The translations under genes were made by a program, and so were the position numbers. Below the pieces are notes generated by a model. It worked only from the letters and a program-made list of their open reading frames with translations, ran no database searches and was not told the origin of the DNA. 64,000 nt of DNA from Achromobacter sp. RTa (GTDB lineage: Bacteria > Pseudomonadota > Gammaproteobacteria > Burkholderiales > Burkholderiaceae_B), in contig NZ_JPYO01000046.1 in NCBI RefSeq assembly GCF_000757485.1, positions 159,257-223,256 of the forward strand, given 5' to 3'. Of this stretch, positions 1 to 8,129 are shown piece by piece (within the stretch, counting starts at the first letter, position 1; the number at the start of each line of letters is the position of its first letter).

Positions 1-503
1 GCCGTCAGGTCTTCCGCCGCCAGCAGGCACGCGGACACGCGCGGGCTGGCGGTGAGAATGTCGTACGCGCGATGCACGCCCAACGCGGATTCCAGCGTGG
101 GCACGATCTCGGTGCCGCCGGCGGGCAGGCCCAGTTCGGCCTCCAGCGCGGTGATGGCCTGGTCCAGCGCCGCGATCTGCGCGGCGCTTTCGGCATGCGG
201 AAGGAACACGGCGTCCGGCGCGCCGGGCATGACGCCGCGCAGGTCGGCCAGTCCGTCCTCGTCGAGCTTGTTGATGCGCACGGCGGCCACCACGCCCTGG
301 GCGCGGCAGCGGGGGAACAGCGCGGCGATGCGGGCCCGGGCGGCCGGACGGTCGCCCGGCGCGGTGAATTCCTCCAGGTCGGCCACCAGGGCGTCGGCGC
401 CGCTGGCCAGGGCGGCCGCTTGGACGTCCGCATCCATGCCGGGCACGAACATCCAGCTGCGGCGCAGGGCCGCGGGGCGCAGGGTGGGTTTAGCAGGGTT
501 CAT
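1..503 (-). CDS. HpcH/HpaI aldolase / citrate lyase beta-subunit family protein (CitE-like), C-terminus off the left edge
   Basis: The minus-strand reading from ATG at 503 gives 167 residues and runs off the window without a stop. It starts MNPAKPTLRP and shows CitE-family marks: RSWMFVPG (about 15-22), a DLEE acidic motif where CitE normally has DLED (about 43-46), RIN in the next strand and PTLESALGV further on. These proteins cleave or form C-C bonds of malyl-, citramalyl- or beta-methylmalyl-CoA-type substrates, with Mg2+ held by acidic residues. The ATG overlaps the stop of the TRAP permease gene (ATGA), so it is probably translationally coupled and metabolises what the TRAP system imports. 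The substrate cannot be told from the sequence. Confidence 0.85.
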   Translation of the reverse strand, partial: MNPAKPTLRPAALRRSWMFVPGMDADVQAAALASGADALVADLEEFTAPGDRPAARARIAALFPRCRAQGVVAAVRINKLDEDGLADLRGVMPGAPDAVFLPHAESAAQIAALDQAITALEAELGLPAGGTEIVPTLESALGVHRAYDILTASPRVSACLLAAEDLT

Positions 504-1783
504 TGCACATGCCTCGGCAGGAAGAGCACCAGTTCAGGAACGAAAGTCAGCAGCAGCATGACCGCGGTCATGGCCAGCATCATCCAGGACAGCGGGCGCA
601 GCGTCTGCATCATGTTGATCCCGCCGATCTTGCAGGCGGCCATCAGGTCGACCCCGACCGGCGGCGTGTTGGCGCCGATGGCCATGTTGATGGACAGCAG
701 GATGCCGAAGTGCACAGGATCAATGTTGTAGTGCGCCAGGACCGGCATGACAACGGGCGCGACGATGATGATGACCGGGATCGCCTCCATGAAGGTGCCC
801 AGCAGCAATAGCACCACCGTCAGCACGAGCAGCACCGCGACCCGGCTGTCGGTCCAGTCGACCAGCAGCGAGGACAGGGCCTGGGGCACCTGTTCCGCCA
901 CCAGCACCCAGGCGAACAGGCCCGACGCGCCGATGATCAGCAGGATGGAAGCGCTGCTTTCGCCGGTGGACTTGAGGTTGTCCCACAGAGACTTGAGGCT
1001 CAGCGTGCGGTACCAGAAGAAACCGATCAGCAAGGCGTAGACGATGGCGCTGGAGGCGGCCTCGGTCGCGGTGAAGATGCCGAAACGGATGCCGCCGATG
1101 ATCAGCACTGGCACCATCAGCGCGGGCAGGGCGTCGACCGCGGCGGCGCGCAACTCGGGCCAGCTGAACGGCTGCCCGCCGGCCCAGTTGTGCTTGCGCG
1201 CCTGCCAGATTGCCACGCCGATCAGCGAGAGCCCCAGCAGGATGCCCGGCACGATGCCGGCCAGGAACAGCTTGCCCACCGAGGTGTCGGTAATGGTGCC
1301 GTACACGATGAGCACGATGCTGGGAGGGATGATGGTGGAGGTGGCGCCGGCGCTGCCCACCAGCGCGCAGGAGAACCCCTTGTCGTAGCCGCTGCGCGCC
1401 ATGGCGGGCAACAGCAGGCTGCCGATGGCGACCACGTCGGCGACGCCCGAGCCGGACAGCGCGCCGAACATCAGGCAGGCCAGCACCGCGACGACCGCCA
1501 GCCCGCCCTTGATGTCGCCGACGATGGCGGCGCACAGGCGGACGATGCGCTGGGTCAGGCCGGCGCCGTTCATCAGCTGGGCGGCCAGGATGAAGAGCGG
1601 AATGGCCAGCAGCGTGAAGCTGTCCAGCCCCACCACGTATTGCTGCGCCGCGACCATCATGGGCGCGGAGTCGTAGACGGCCAGGTAGGCCAGGCAGGAA
1701 AGCACCAGGCCGAAAGCGATGGGCATGTCGATCAGCACCGTGACCGTGAACACGCCCATCAGGAAGAGAGCACCCGAAGACAT
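500..1783 (-). CDS. dctM: TRAP transporter large permease, DctM family
   Basis: 427 residues, almost entirely hydrophobic, with about twelve membrane segments and the DctM-type glycine/proline-rich loops (SGSGVADVVAIGSLLLPAM; TSTIIPPSI; GANTPPVGVDL). The length matches the family. DctM is the ion-coupled transport channel of tripartite ATP-independent periplasmic importers and works with DctP and DctQ, which lie just upstream. It begins 13 nt after the dctQ stop and overlaps the following CitE-like gene by four bases. The substrate is probably an organic acid, judging by the family and the aldolase neighbour. Confidence 0.95.
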   Translation of the reverse strand: MSSGALFLMGVFTVTVLIDMPIAFGLVLSCLAYLAVYDSAPMMVAAQQYVVGLDSFTLLAIPLFILAAQLMNGAGLTQRIVRLCAAIVGDIKGGLAVVAVLACLMFGALSGSGVADVVAIGSLLLPAMARSGYDKGFSCALVGSAGATSTIIPPSIVLIVYGTITDTSVGKLFLAGIVPGILLGLSLIGVAIWQARKHNWAGGQPFSWPELRAAAVDALPALMVPVLIIGGIRFGIFTATEAASSAIVYALLIGFFWYRTLSLKSLWDNLKSTGESSASILLIIGASGLFAWVLVAEQVPQALSSLLVDWTDSRVAVLLVLTVVLLLLGTFMEAIPVIIIVAPVVMPVLAHYNIDPVHFGILLSINMAIGANTPPVGVDLMAACKIGGINMMQTLRPLSWMMLAMTAVMLLLTFVPELVLFLPRHVQ

Positions 1784-1796
1784 TTTTGTCGATCCT

Positions 1797-2270
1797 TTAC
1801 TGCTGCGGCGGGGCCGGGGAGAACATTTGCGCCAGGTGCACGACCACGGTGATCGCGCAGGCGAAGGGCAGCGCCAGGTAGACCGTGCCGGCCGACACGT
1901 CCAGCGCGGGCAGGGTCTGGTCCATCGTCAGCTCGGCCAACTGCCAGCCGGCATAGCCCAGCGTGGCCAGCCCGATGATGATGAGGGCCTGGTTGAGGCG
2001 CTCGAACGCGGCCAGGACCCGGGGATTGCGCACCATGAAGGGCAGCAGGCCCGCCATCAGGTGCGAGCGTTCGAAGCTGCAGGTGACGCCGCCGATGAAG
2101 GCGGACCAGACCAGCACCAGGCGGGGCAGCTCCTCCGCCCAGTGCGGCGTGGTGTGGGTGACGAAACGGGCGAACACCACGTAGGAGATCAGGATCGCCA
2201 GCAAGGCCACCGCCAGGGCGGCGAAGGCCTTGCTGATGCCCGACAGGATCGCGGACAGTCGGTTCAGCAT
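1797..2270 (-). CDS. dctQ: TRAP transporter small permease, DctQ family
   Basis: 157 residues from the ATG at 2270 (MLNRLSAILSG), with four predicted membrane helices and the conserved DctQ stretch ELPRLVLVWSAFIGG in the middle. A longer upstream reading of the frame exists but is only the shadow of dctP: its first 66 residues are Arg/Gly-rich and not membrane-like. The start codon shares one base with the dctP stop (TAATG), so the two are coupled. DctQ is the small membrane subunit that contacts DctM. Confidence 0.93.
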   Translation of the reverse strand: MLNRLSAILSGISKAFAALAVALLAILISYVVFARFVTHTTPHWAEELPRLVLVWSAFIGGVTCSFERSHLMAGLLPFMVRNPRVLAAFERLNQALIIIGLATLGYAGWQLAELTMDQTLPALDVSAGTVYLALPFACAITVVVHLAQMFSPAPPQQ

Positions 2271-3265
2271 TACTTGGCCTCGCGGTACTTCTGGACCAGC
2301 GCCATCAGTTCGGGGCCGTAGGTGGCCGAATAGGTCTTCCAGACCGGTTCGACGGCGGCGGCGAAGGCAGTCTTGTCCACTTCGTTGACCTGCATGCCCT
2401 TTTCCTTGAGCTGGGCGATGAACTGCTGGTCGCCGTCGCTGATCATCTTGCGCTGCGCGTCGCGCCACTTGTCGGCTGCGGCCTGCACCACCTGCCTGTC
2501 TTCGGCCGACAGGCGGTTCCAGATCGGCTTAGAGATGATCAGGTTCGCCGGTCCCCAGACGTGGCCGGTCAGGGACAGATACTTCTGCACTTCGAAAAAG
2601 GACGAGGTGTAGATGATGGACAGCGGGTTTTCCTGGGCATCGAACACCTTTTGCTGCAACGCGGAGTACAGTTCGCCGAAGGCCAGCGGAGCCGGGTTGG
2701 CGCCCAGCGCGGTGAAGGTATCCAGGCGCATCTTGTCGGGCGTGACGCGGGTCTTCAGGCCGGCCAGGTCGGCGGGCTTGGCCACCGGGCCGCGGTTGTT
2801 GGTGACGTGGCGAAAGCCGTTCTCCCACCACGAGACGATGACCAGGTTCTTCTTGTCGGCCAGCTTGGCCAGCGCGGCGCCGAGCTCGCCGTCATAGGCC
2901 TTGTAGGCCTGCGCGGAGCTGGACCAGGTGTAGGGCAGTTCCACCACGCCGAACTTCGGTTCGATCGGCTGCAGCGAACCGGAGCCGATGATGGCCGCTC
3001 CCTGGCTGCCGATCTGCAGGCCTTCGAGCATGGTCTTTTCATTGCCGAGCTGGCCGCTGGGGAACAGCACGAAGTTGACGCGGCCGGCGGTCTTTTCCTT
3101 TACTTCGGCGGCAAAGCCCTCCGCAGCCTTGTTCCAGCTGTGGTTGGGGGCCAGCACGTGCCCGAGCTTGATGTCGAGGGCATGCGCGGACAGGGGCGCC
3201 AGGCCGGCGAGTGCGAGCAGGGCGGCGGCCAGCAGGGTCTGTTTCTTTTGAGGAGCGGTGGTCAT
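2270..3265 (-). CDS. dctP: TRAP transporter periplasmic solute-binding protein, DctP family
   Basis: 331 residues with a Sec signal peptide (KKQTLLAAALLALAGLAPLSAHA, cleaved near residue 29) and the DctP fold: IKLGHVLAPNHSWNKAAEGF after the signal, GLKTRVTPDKMRLDTFTALGANP (the region holding the substrate-clamping Arg) and FDAQENPLS. It captures a carboxylate in the periplasm for DctQM. It lies 53 nt after the beta-propeller gene and may be read from the upstream ABC operon or from its own promoter in that short gap; no clear promoter was seen. Confidence 0.94.
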   Translation of the reverse strand: MTTAPQKKQTLLAAALLALAGLAPLSAHALDIKLGHVLAPNHSWNKAAEGFAAEVKEKTAGRVNFVLFPSGQLGNEKTMLEGLQIGSQGAAIIGSGSLQPIEPKFGVVELPYTWSSSAQAYKAYDGELGAALAKLADKKNLVIVSWWENGFRHVTNNRGPVAKPADLAGLKTRVTPDKMRLDTFTALGANPAPLAFGELYSALQQKVFDAQENPLSIIYTSSFFEVQKYLSLTGHVWGPANLIISKPIWNRLSAEDRQVVQAAADKWRDAQRKMISDGDQQFIAQLKEKGMQVNEVDKTAFAAAVEPVWKTYSATYGPELMALVQKYREAK

Positions 3266-3318
3266 GGCGGAACTCCAGGAGCAGGGTGGGTAAGGGTTGG
3301 TTCGGATGGGCGGCAGGG

Positions 3319-4455
3319 TCAGTAGGACTGGGCGCGCATCGAGGCGGGCCGTCCGGGCAGGGCGATGCGGGCGCCGGTGTCGGCCAGGCCCTCGTCGCTC
3401 ACGGCGAGCACCTGCATTTCGGCATCCAGGAAATTGCCGACATACAGGTAGCGGCTATCGGGACTGAAGGCCAGGCCTTCGGGCAGCGCACCGACTTCGA
3501 TGGCGCCTGCGCGGGTCACGGACAGTCCGTCTATGCGCAGCAGCACGATCTGTCCGCGCGGATGGTGGAACCACTCGCTGGACGGGTTGTTCGAGCCTTG
3601 CACGATGGCCACGGCTGCATGGCGGCCGTCGGGGCTGATGGCGATGCCTTCGGGGCCGTCCTCGACCATGATGCGGTCGATCACGCGGGGCGGCGTGGCG
3701 CGCAGGTCCACCACGCTGATGGAATCCGCATGGCCGTCCGAGGCGGTCGGGCTGCCCATGTCCACCACCAGCGCCAGGGCGCCGTCGGGCGACACCACCA
3801 GGTTGAAGGGAACGAGGCCGGTCGTCATGTCCTCGGCGGGATCGTGCGTCACGCGGGGCATGCCGCCGATGTCGTCGATGCGCAGCACGGCCAGGCGGTG
3901 GGTGTCCATCTTGACCGCGTAGGCGCGGCGGCCGTCGGCGGCAAAGGACACCGCCACCACCGGCGTGCCCATATCGATTTCCCCGCAGACCTCGGCACGG
4001 CCATCGGCGATGCGCAGCACCGATACGGAGCGGCCGGCCTTGTTCGCCACCAGCGCCAGCGTGCCGGCGCGGTTGATGGACAGGCCCGAGGGCTGCAGGC
4101 CGACCTGGAGCTTCTGCTTCACCTGGGGCGGCCGGGCCACGAGGTCGATCACGTACAGATCGCGTCCGGGCTCGGGCTCCCAGCCCGCGCCGTCGGCGCG
4201 TTCCGGCCAGGCCATGGAATCGGCGACCAGGCCCAGGCGCTGGTCCGGCGTGACCGCCAGGTTGACCGGCGGGCCGAACAGCGAATTCGGCAGCGGCAGC
4301 GTGGCGATCAGTTCGGGCTCGGCCGGGTTGGCGCCCGCATCGAAAACGCACAGGCTGTCGTTGCCGGGCGCAAGAAAGCGGATCCGGCCGTCGTCCCAGG
4401 TGACCTTCTGGTCGTTGCCGACGAGCAGGAGCTGCGGGCTCGCGGTACGGTTCAT
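3319..4455 (-). CDS. YVTN-type beta-propeller protein (lactonase-like fold), function unknown
   Basis: 378 residues made of about seven repeated blades with the recurring pattern of a 'L.I.DG' strand followed by 'SPDGR.A.V' (for example INRAGTLALVANKAG, VSPDGALALVVDMG, ISPDGRHAAVAIV, FSPDSRYLYVGNF). This places it among YVTN/6-phosphogluconolactonase-like propellers. No signal peptide is visible ([13 protein letters not shown]), so it is probably cytoplasmic. Its ATG overlaps the stop of the upstream ABC ATPase gene (ATGA), tying it to the importer. It could hydrolyse a lactone or bind the imported compound; no catalytic residues can be assigned by eye. Confidence 0.7.
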   Translation of the reverse strand: MNRTASPQLLLVGNDQKVTWDDGRIRFLAPGNDSLCVFDAGANPAEPELIATLPLPNSLFGPPVNLAVTPDQRLGLVADSMAWPERADGAGWEPEPGRDLYVIDLVARPPQVKQKLQVGLQPSGLSINRAGTLALVANKAGRSVSVLRIADGRAEVCGEIDMGTPVVAVSFAADGRRAYAVKMDTHRLAVLRIDDIGGMPRVTHDPAEDMTTGLVPFNLVVSPDGALALVVDMGSPTASDGHADSISVVDLRATPPRVIDRIMVEDGPEGIAISPDGRHAAVAIVQGSNNPSSEWFHHPRGQIVLLRIDGLSVTRAGAIEVGALPEGLAFSPDSRYLYVGNFLDAEMQVLAVSDEGLADTGARIALPGRPASMRAQSY

Positions 4456-5264
4456 GCCGCCATCTCCTGGAGCTCGGGCACGGCCAGCGTGGCGCCGATC
4501 AGTTTCTGGGTATAGGGATGGACCGGCGCGAAATACACCTGCCCGGCGGGCCCGCGCTCGACCACGCGGCCCCCTTGCAGCACCACGATCTCGTCGGCGA
4601 TGTGCTGCACCACGGCCAGGTTGTGGCTGATGAAGAGATAGCCCAGGCCGCGCTCGCGCTGCAGTTCCATCAGGAGATTGAGGATCTGCGCCTGGACGGA
4701 GACGTCCAGCGCGGAGGTGGGCTCGTCGCAGATCAGCAGCTGCGGTTCCAGCATCAGGGCGCGGGCGATCGCCACCCGCTGGCGTTGGCCGCCGGACAGT
4801 TCGCGCGGGTAGCGCGCCGCGAAGGCCGGCACCAGGCCCACGGCGTCCATCATCCGGCGCACGGACGCGGCGCGCGTCGCGGCGTCGCCCATGCCGTGCA
4901 CACGCAGCGGCGCAGTGAGGATTTCGTTGATGGTGCGGCGCGGGTTGAGCGAGGAATAGGGATCCTGGAACACCATCTGGATCCGCCTGGCGCGGGCGCG
5001 GGCGGGCATCGCCGCCAGCGGCCGGCCGTCCAGCAGGGCGCGGCCCTGGGACGGGGCCAGGAGGCCCAGCATCAGCTTGGCGATGGTGGACTTGCCGCTG
5101 CCGGATTCCCCCACCAGGCCGACGGTGCGGCCGGAGGGCACGAGCAGGTCGATGTCGTGCAGGATGCGGGGCGCGGGACGGCGCGAGAACAGGCTGGCGC
5201 GCCCATACTGGAAAGACAGGCCGTGCAGGCTGACGCTGGCGCTTTGGGAAGAATGTAGAGTCAT
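4452..5264 (-). CDS. Peptide/nickel-type ABC transporter ATP-binding protein (DppF/OppF-like)
   Basis: 270 residues from ATG 5264 ([10 protein letters not shown]). Walker [10 protein letters not shown]-loop [14 protein letters not shown], signature [15 protein letters not shown], Walker [13 protein letters not shown] and the H-loop histidine in FISHNLAVV are all intact. The DppF-type ending [10 protein letters not shown] is present near the C-terminus. The ATG overlaps the stop of the preceding ATPase gene (ATGA). It pairs with the DppD-like ATPase to energise the two permeases upstream. It could also serve the second, ATPase-less permease pair at 11969-13856. Confidence 0.94.
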   Translation of the reverse strand: MTLHSSQSASVSLHGLSFQYGRASLFSRRPAPRILHDIDLLVPSGRTVGLVGESGSGKSTIAKLMLGLLAPSQGRALLDGRPLAAMPARARARRIQMVFQDPYSSLNPRRTINEILTAPLRVHGMGDAATRAASVRRMMDAVGLVPAFAARYPRELSGGQRQRVAIARALMLEPQLLICDEPTSALDVSVQAQILNLLMELQRERGLGYLFISHNLAVVQHIADEIVVLQGGRVVERGPAGQVYFAPVHPYTQKLIGATLAVPELQEMAA

Positions 5265-6262
5265 GCCGAGAGGGCTCCGTGGCGCAGCGCGCCGGGTTTC
5301 ACGCAGTAGCAGCGGTGGCCGCCCTCGACGCGGGCCGTGAAAGGCTGGCCGCAGCGCGGTTCGGCCGCGGGGCAGCGCTCGCGGAACGCGCAGCCGACGA
5401 TGGCGGCGTCCAGCGAAGGCACGGCTCCCGCGATGGTGGGCAGCTCGGCCCGCGGCTCGGTGCGGCCGGGCTGGGGGATGCAGTTCAGCAGCATGGCCGT
5501 GTACGGATGGCTGGGGCGCTCCAGCACGGCCTGCACGCTGCCGGACTCGACGATGTCGCCGGCATACATGACGATGACGTGGTCGGCGATGCGCGCGACC
5601 AGGCCCATGTCGTGCGAGATGAACACCATGCCCAGGCCGAACTCGGCCTGGATGTCGCGCAGCAGGTCCAGCAATTCCGCCTGCACGGTCACGTCCAGCG
5701 CGGTGGTGGGTTCGTCCGCGATCAGCAGCTCCGGCCCGCACATCAGCGCCATGGCGATCATCACCCGCTGGCGCAGGCCGCCCGACAGCTCGAAGGGGTA
5801 TTGCCGCATGCGTTCCTGCGGATTGACGATGCCCACGCGGCGCAGCAGGTATTCGGCGCGCTCGGCGGCCTCGCGGCGGCTGACGCGCTTGTGGCGGCGC
5901 AGCACGTCGATCAGCTGGGTGCCGATCGGGAACACCGGGTTGAGCGAGGTCATCGGATCCTGGAAGATCATGGCGATGCGGGCGCCGCGCAACTCGGCCA
6001 GCGCCGCGGGCGCCAGCCTGGCCAGATCCTGGCCGGCGAACTCCAGCGCGGCCACGCGGCGGCGGGCGGCCGCCGGCAGCAGGTCCAGCAGCGCCAGGGC
6101 GGTCAGGGATTTGCCGCAGCCCGATTCGCCCACGATGCACAGCGTCTTGCCGCGCTCCAGGCTGAAATCCACGGCGCGCACCACGTGCTTGACGTGGGTG
6201 GGCGTCTGGATGTCGATATGCAGGTCCTGGACCCGCAGCAGAGGGTGGCTGGTAGCGTTCAT
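5261..6262 (-). CDS. Peptide/nickel-type ABC transporter ATP-binding protein (DppD/OppD-like)
   Basis: 333 residues. Walker A GESGCGKS (about 44-51), Q-loop MIFQDPMTSLNPV, signature LSGGLRQRVMIAMAL, Walker B LLIADEPTTALD and H-loop FISHDMGLV are present. The C-terminal extension carries the cysteine cluster GCAFRERCPAAEPRCG typical of OppD/DppD, which binds an Fe-S cluster in some members. It lies 4 nt after the permease gene and overlaps the second ATPase gene by four bases. Confidence 0.95.
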   Translation of the reverse strand: MNATSHPLLRVQDLHIDIQTPTHVKHVVRAVDFSLERGKTLCIVGESGCGKSLTALALLDLLPAAARRRVAALEFAGQDLARLAPAALAELRGARIAMIFQDPMTSLNPVFPIGTQLIDVLRRHKRVSRREAAERAEYLLRRVGIVNPQERMRQYPFELSGGLRQRVMIAMALMCGPELLIADEPTTALDVTVQAELLDLLRDIQAEFGLGMVFISHDMGLVARIADHVIVMYAGDIVESGSVQAVLERPSHPYTAMLLNCIPQPGRTEPRAELPTIAGAVPSLDAAIVGCAFRERCPAAEPRCGQPFTARVEGGHRCYCVKPGALRHGALSA

Positions 6263-6266
6263 GGGG

Positions 6267-7133
6267 TCAGCCCTTTTTCATTTGGACGGCGCGCAGGGAT
6301 TCGCCCACGCGGTTCACGCACAGCACCAGGACGAACAGCACGACGCTGGGGATGACGACCAGCGAAGGCTGGAACAGCATGTTTTCCTTGCCCTCGGCGA
6401 TCATCAGGCCCAGCGAGGGCATCGGCGCCGGAACGCCCAGCCCCAGGAACGACAGCGAGGCCTCCAGCGTGATGGCCATGGCGGCGTCCACCGTGCCGAT
6501 GATGAGCAGGTTGCCCACCAGGTTGGGCAGGATGTCGCGCCAGATGATCTGCAGATGGGTGCAGCCCTGCAGGCGCGATGCGGTGACGAACTCGGCGTTG
6601 CGCAGGCCGGCCGCCATGGTGCGCGCCACCAGGGCGTACCGTTCCCACAGCAGCAGGCCCAGCACCAGCACCACGACGGTGAGCGAGGCGCCCACCACCG
6701 ACACCACGGCCAGCGCGACCAGGATGATGGGCAGGGCCAGGCGGGCGGTAATGAGGAAGGAGACGGCGCGGTCCACCGGGCCGCCGAAGTAGCCGGCGAC
6801 CACGCCCAGCGTGGTGCCGATCAGCCCGCCCATCAGCGCCACGGACAGGCCGATCAGCGCCGATACGCGCACGCCGTACAGCGCGCGCGCCAGCACGTCG
6901 CGGCCGAGCTGGTCGGTGCCCAGGATGTGGTTCCAGTTGCCGTCCTCGCCCCAGACGGGCTCCTGCAGGCGCGCCAGCAGGTCCTGCGAGTATGGGTCGT
7001 GCGGGATCAGGTAGGGGCCGATCAGGCCGGCCAGAACCAGCAGCGCCAGCATGGCCAGGCCGAAGCGGCGGCCGTAGAGGGCCGCGCGCTCGCCGCGGGA
7101 GACGGGGGGCAAAGTAGAGGCGATACTGCTCAT
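6267..7133 (-). CDS. Peptide-type ABC transporter permease (DppC/OppC-like)
   Basis: 288 residues from ATG 7133 (MSSIASTLPP). An N-terminal helix, the HILGTDQLGRDVLARALYG motif characteristic of OppC/DppC, and the EAA-type loop (EFVTASRLQGCTHLQIIWRDILPN) are visible, followed by four to five further helices. The ATG overlaps the stop of the DppB-like gene (ATGA). The frame can be extended upstream to 7574, but that part is the antisense-like shadow of the DppB gene. Confidence 0.94.
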   Translation of the reverse strand: MSSIASTLPPVSRGERAALYGRRFGLAMLALLVLAGLIGPYLIPHDPYSQDLLARLQEPVWGEDGNWNHILGTDQLGRDVLARALYGVRVSALIGLSVALMGGLIGTTLGVVAGYFGGPVDRAVSFLITARLALPIILVALAVVSVVGASLTVVVLVLGLLLWERYALVARTMAAGLRNAEFVTASRLQGCTHLQIIWRDILPNLVGNLLIIGTVDAAMAITLEASLSFLGLGVPAPMPSLGLMIAEGKENMLFQPSLVVIPSVVLFVLVLCVNRVGESLRAVQMKKG

Positions 7134-8047
7134 GACGACACTCGCACGCGGGGGTCGAGCCAGCCGTTGATCAGGTCGGCGACCAGGGTCAGGACGATGT
7201 AGATGAGGGCGAAGATCAGAATCAGCGCCTGCATGGTGGGAAAGTCGCCGCGCAGGATCGAGGTCCAGGCCAGCAGCCCGGCGCCATTGATGGCGAACAC
7301 GGTTTCGATGACGACCGAACCGGCCAGCAGCGTGCCCATCTGGGCGGCGGCCAGAGACACCAGCGGCCGCAAGGCGTTGCGCAGCGCGTACTTGAGCACC
7401 ACGCTGGGGCCGCCCAGGCCCATCGCGCGGGCGGTGCGTATGTAGTCGGTGGCCAGCACGGTTTCCATTTCCGACTTCATCAGGCGCAGCATCGCGGGCA
7501 TGGCGAACAGGCCCAGCGCGACCACCGGCATGATGTAGTGCTTCCAGCTGTCGAAGCCCGAGGCCGGCAGCCACTGGTTCCGGACGCTGAAGACGATGAT
7601 CAGGAGGAAGGCCAGGCAGAACGGCGGCATGGCCTGGGCGCAGGCCGACAACAGCATGGTGGCGCGGTCGGCCAGCGAACCCTTGCGCAGGCCGGCCAGC
7701 ACGCCCAGCGGAATCGCCAGGAGCAGGGCGAACAGCATCGCGGCCAGGCCCAGCTTGGCGGTGGCGGGGAAATGCTGGCCCAGCAGTTCGGCCACGGGCC
7801 GGCTGAAGTAGAGGCTGTCGCCGAAATCGCCGCGCGCGACGCCCGCCAGCCAGCGGCCATACTGCAGCAGGATCGGATCATCGAAGCCATGCAGCTGCGA
7901 TAGGCGCGCGGCGTCGGCCGCGCTGCCTTCGCCGGCGAGGCGCGCCGCCGGGTTGCCCGAGGCGAACACCAGCGAAAAACTGATCAGCGACACGAATACC
8001 ACCAGCAGCGCGGACACCAGCAAGCGGCGGAACAGGAATGCAATCAT
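7130..8047 (-). CDS. Peptide-type ABC transporter permease (DppB/OppB-like)
   Basis: 305 residues with the DppB layout: N-terminal helix FLFRRLLVSALLVVFVSLISF, a periplasmic loop containing FDDPILLQYGRWLAGVARGDFGDS, and the cytoplasmic EAA loop TDYIRTARAMGLGGPSVVLKYALRNAL near residues 210-235. The C-terminus ends VADLINGWLDPRVRVSS, as usual for the family. It follows the binding-protein gene by 82 nt and overlaps the DppC-like gene by four bases. Confidence 0.95.
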   Translation of the reverse strand: MIAFLFRRLLVSALLVVFVSLISFSLVFASGNPAARLAGEGSAADAARLSQLHGFDDPILLQYGRWLAGVARGDFGDSLYFSRPVAELLGQHFPATAKLGLAAMLFALLLAIPLGVLAGLRKGSLADRATMLLSACAQAMPPFCLAFLLIIVFSVRNQWLPASGFDSWKHYIMPVVALGLFAMPAMLRLMKSEMETVLATDYIRTARAMGLGGPSVVLKYALRNALRPLVSLAAAQMGTLLAGSVVIETVFAINGAGLLAWTSILRGDFPTMQALILIFALIYIVLTLVADLINGWLDPRVRVSS

Positions 8048-8129
8048 GGGTCAACCTTTCGGTGGCCTTCTCCCCGGAGCGCGCAGGCGCCGGGGAGAAG
8101 GGCCGCGCCGGGCGGGCCGGCAAACCGGA

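Noticed and set aside
5337-7202. Long open frame on the plus strand opposite the ABC transporter genes
   Set aside because: It runs antisense to clear ATPase and permease genes and its translation is low-complexity, as expected from GC-rich shadow frames.
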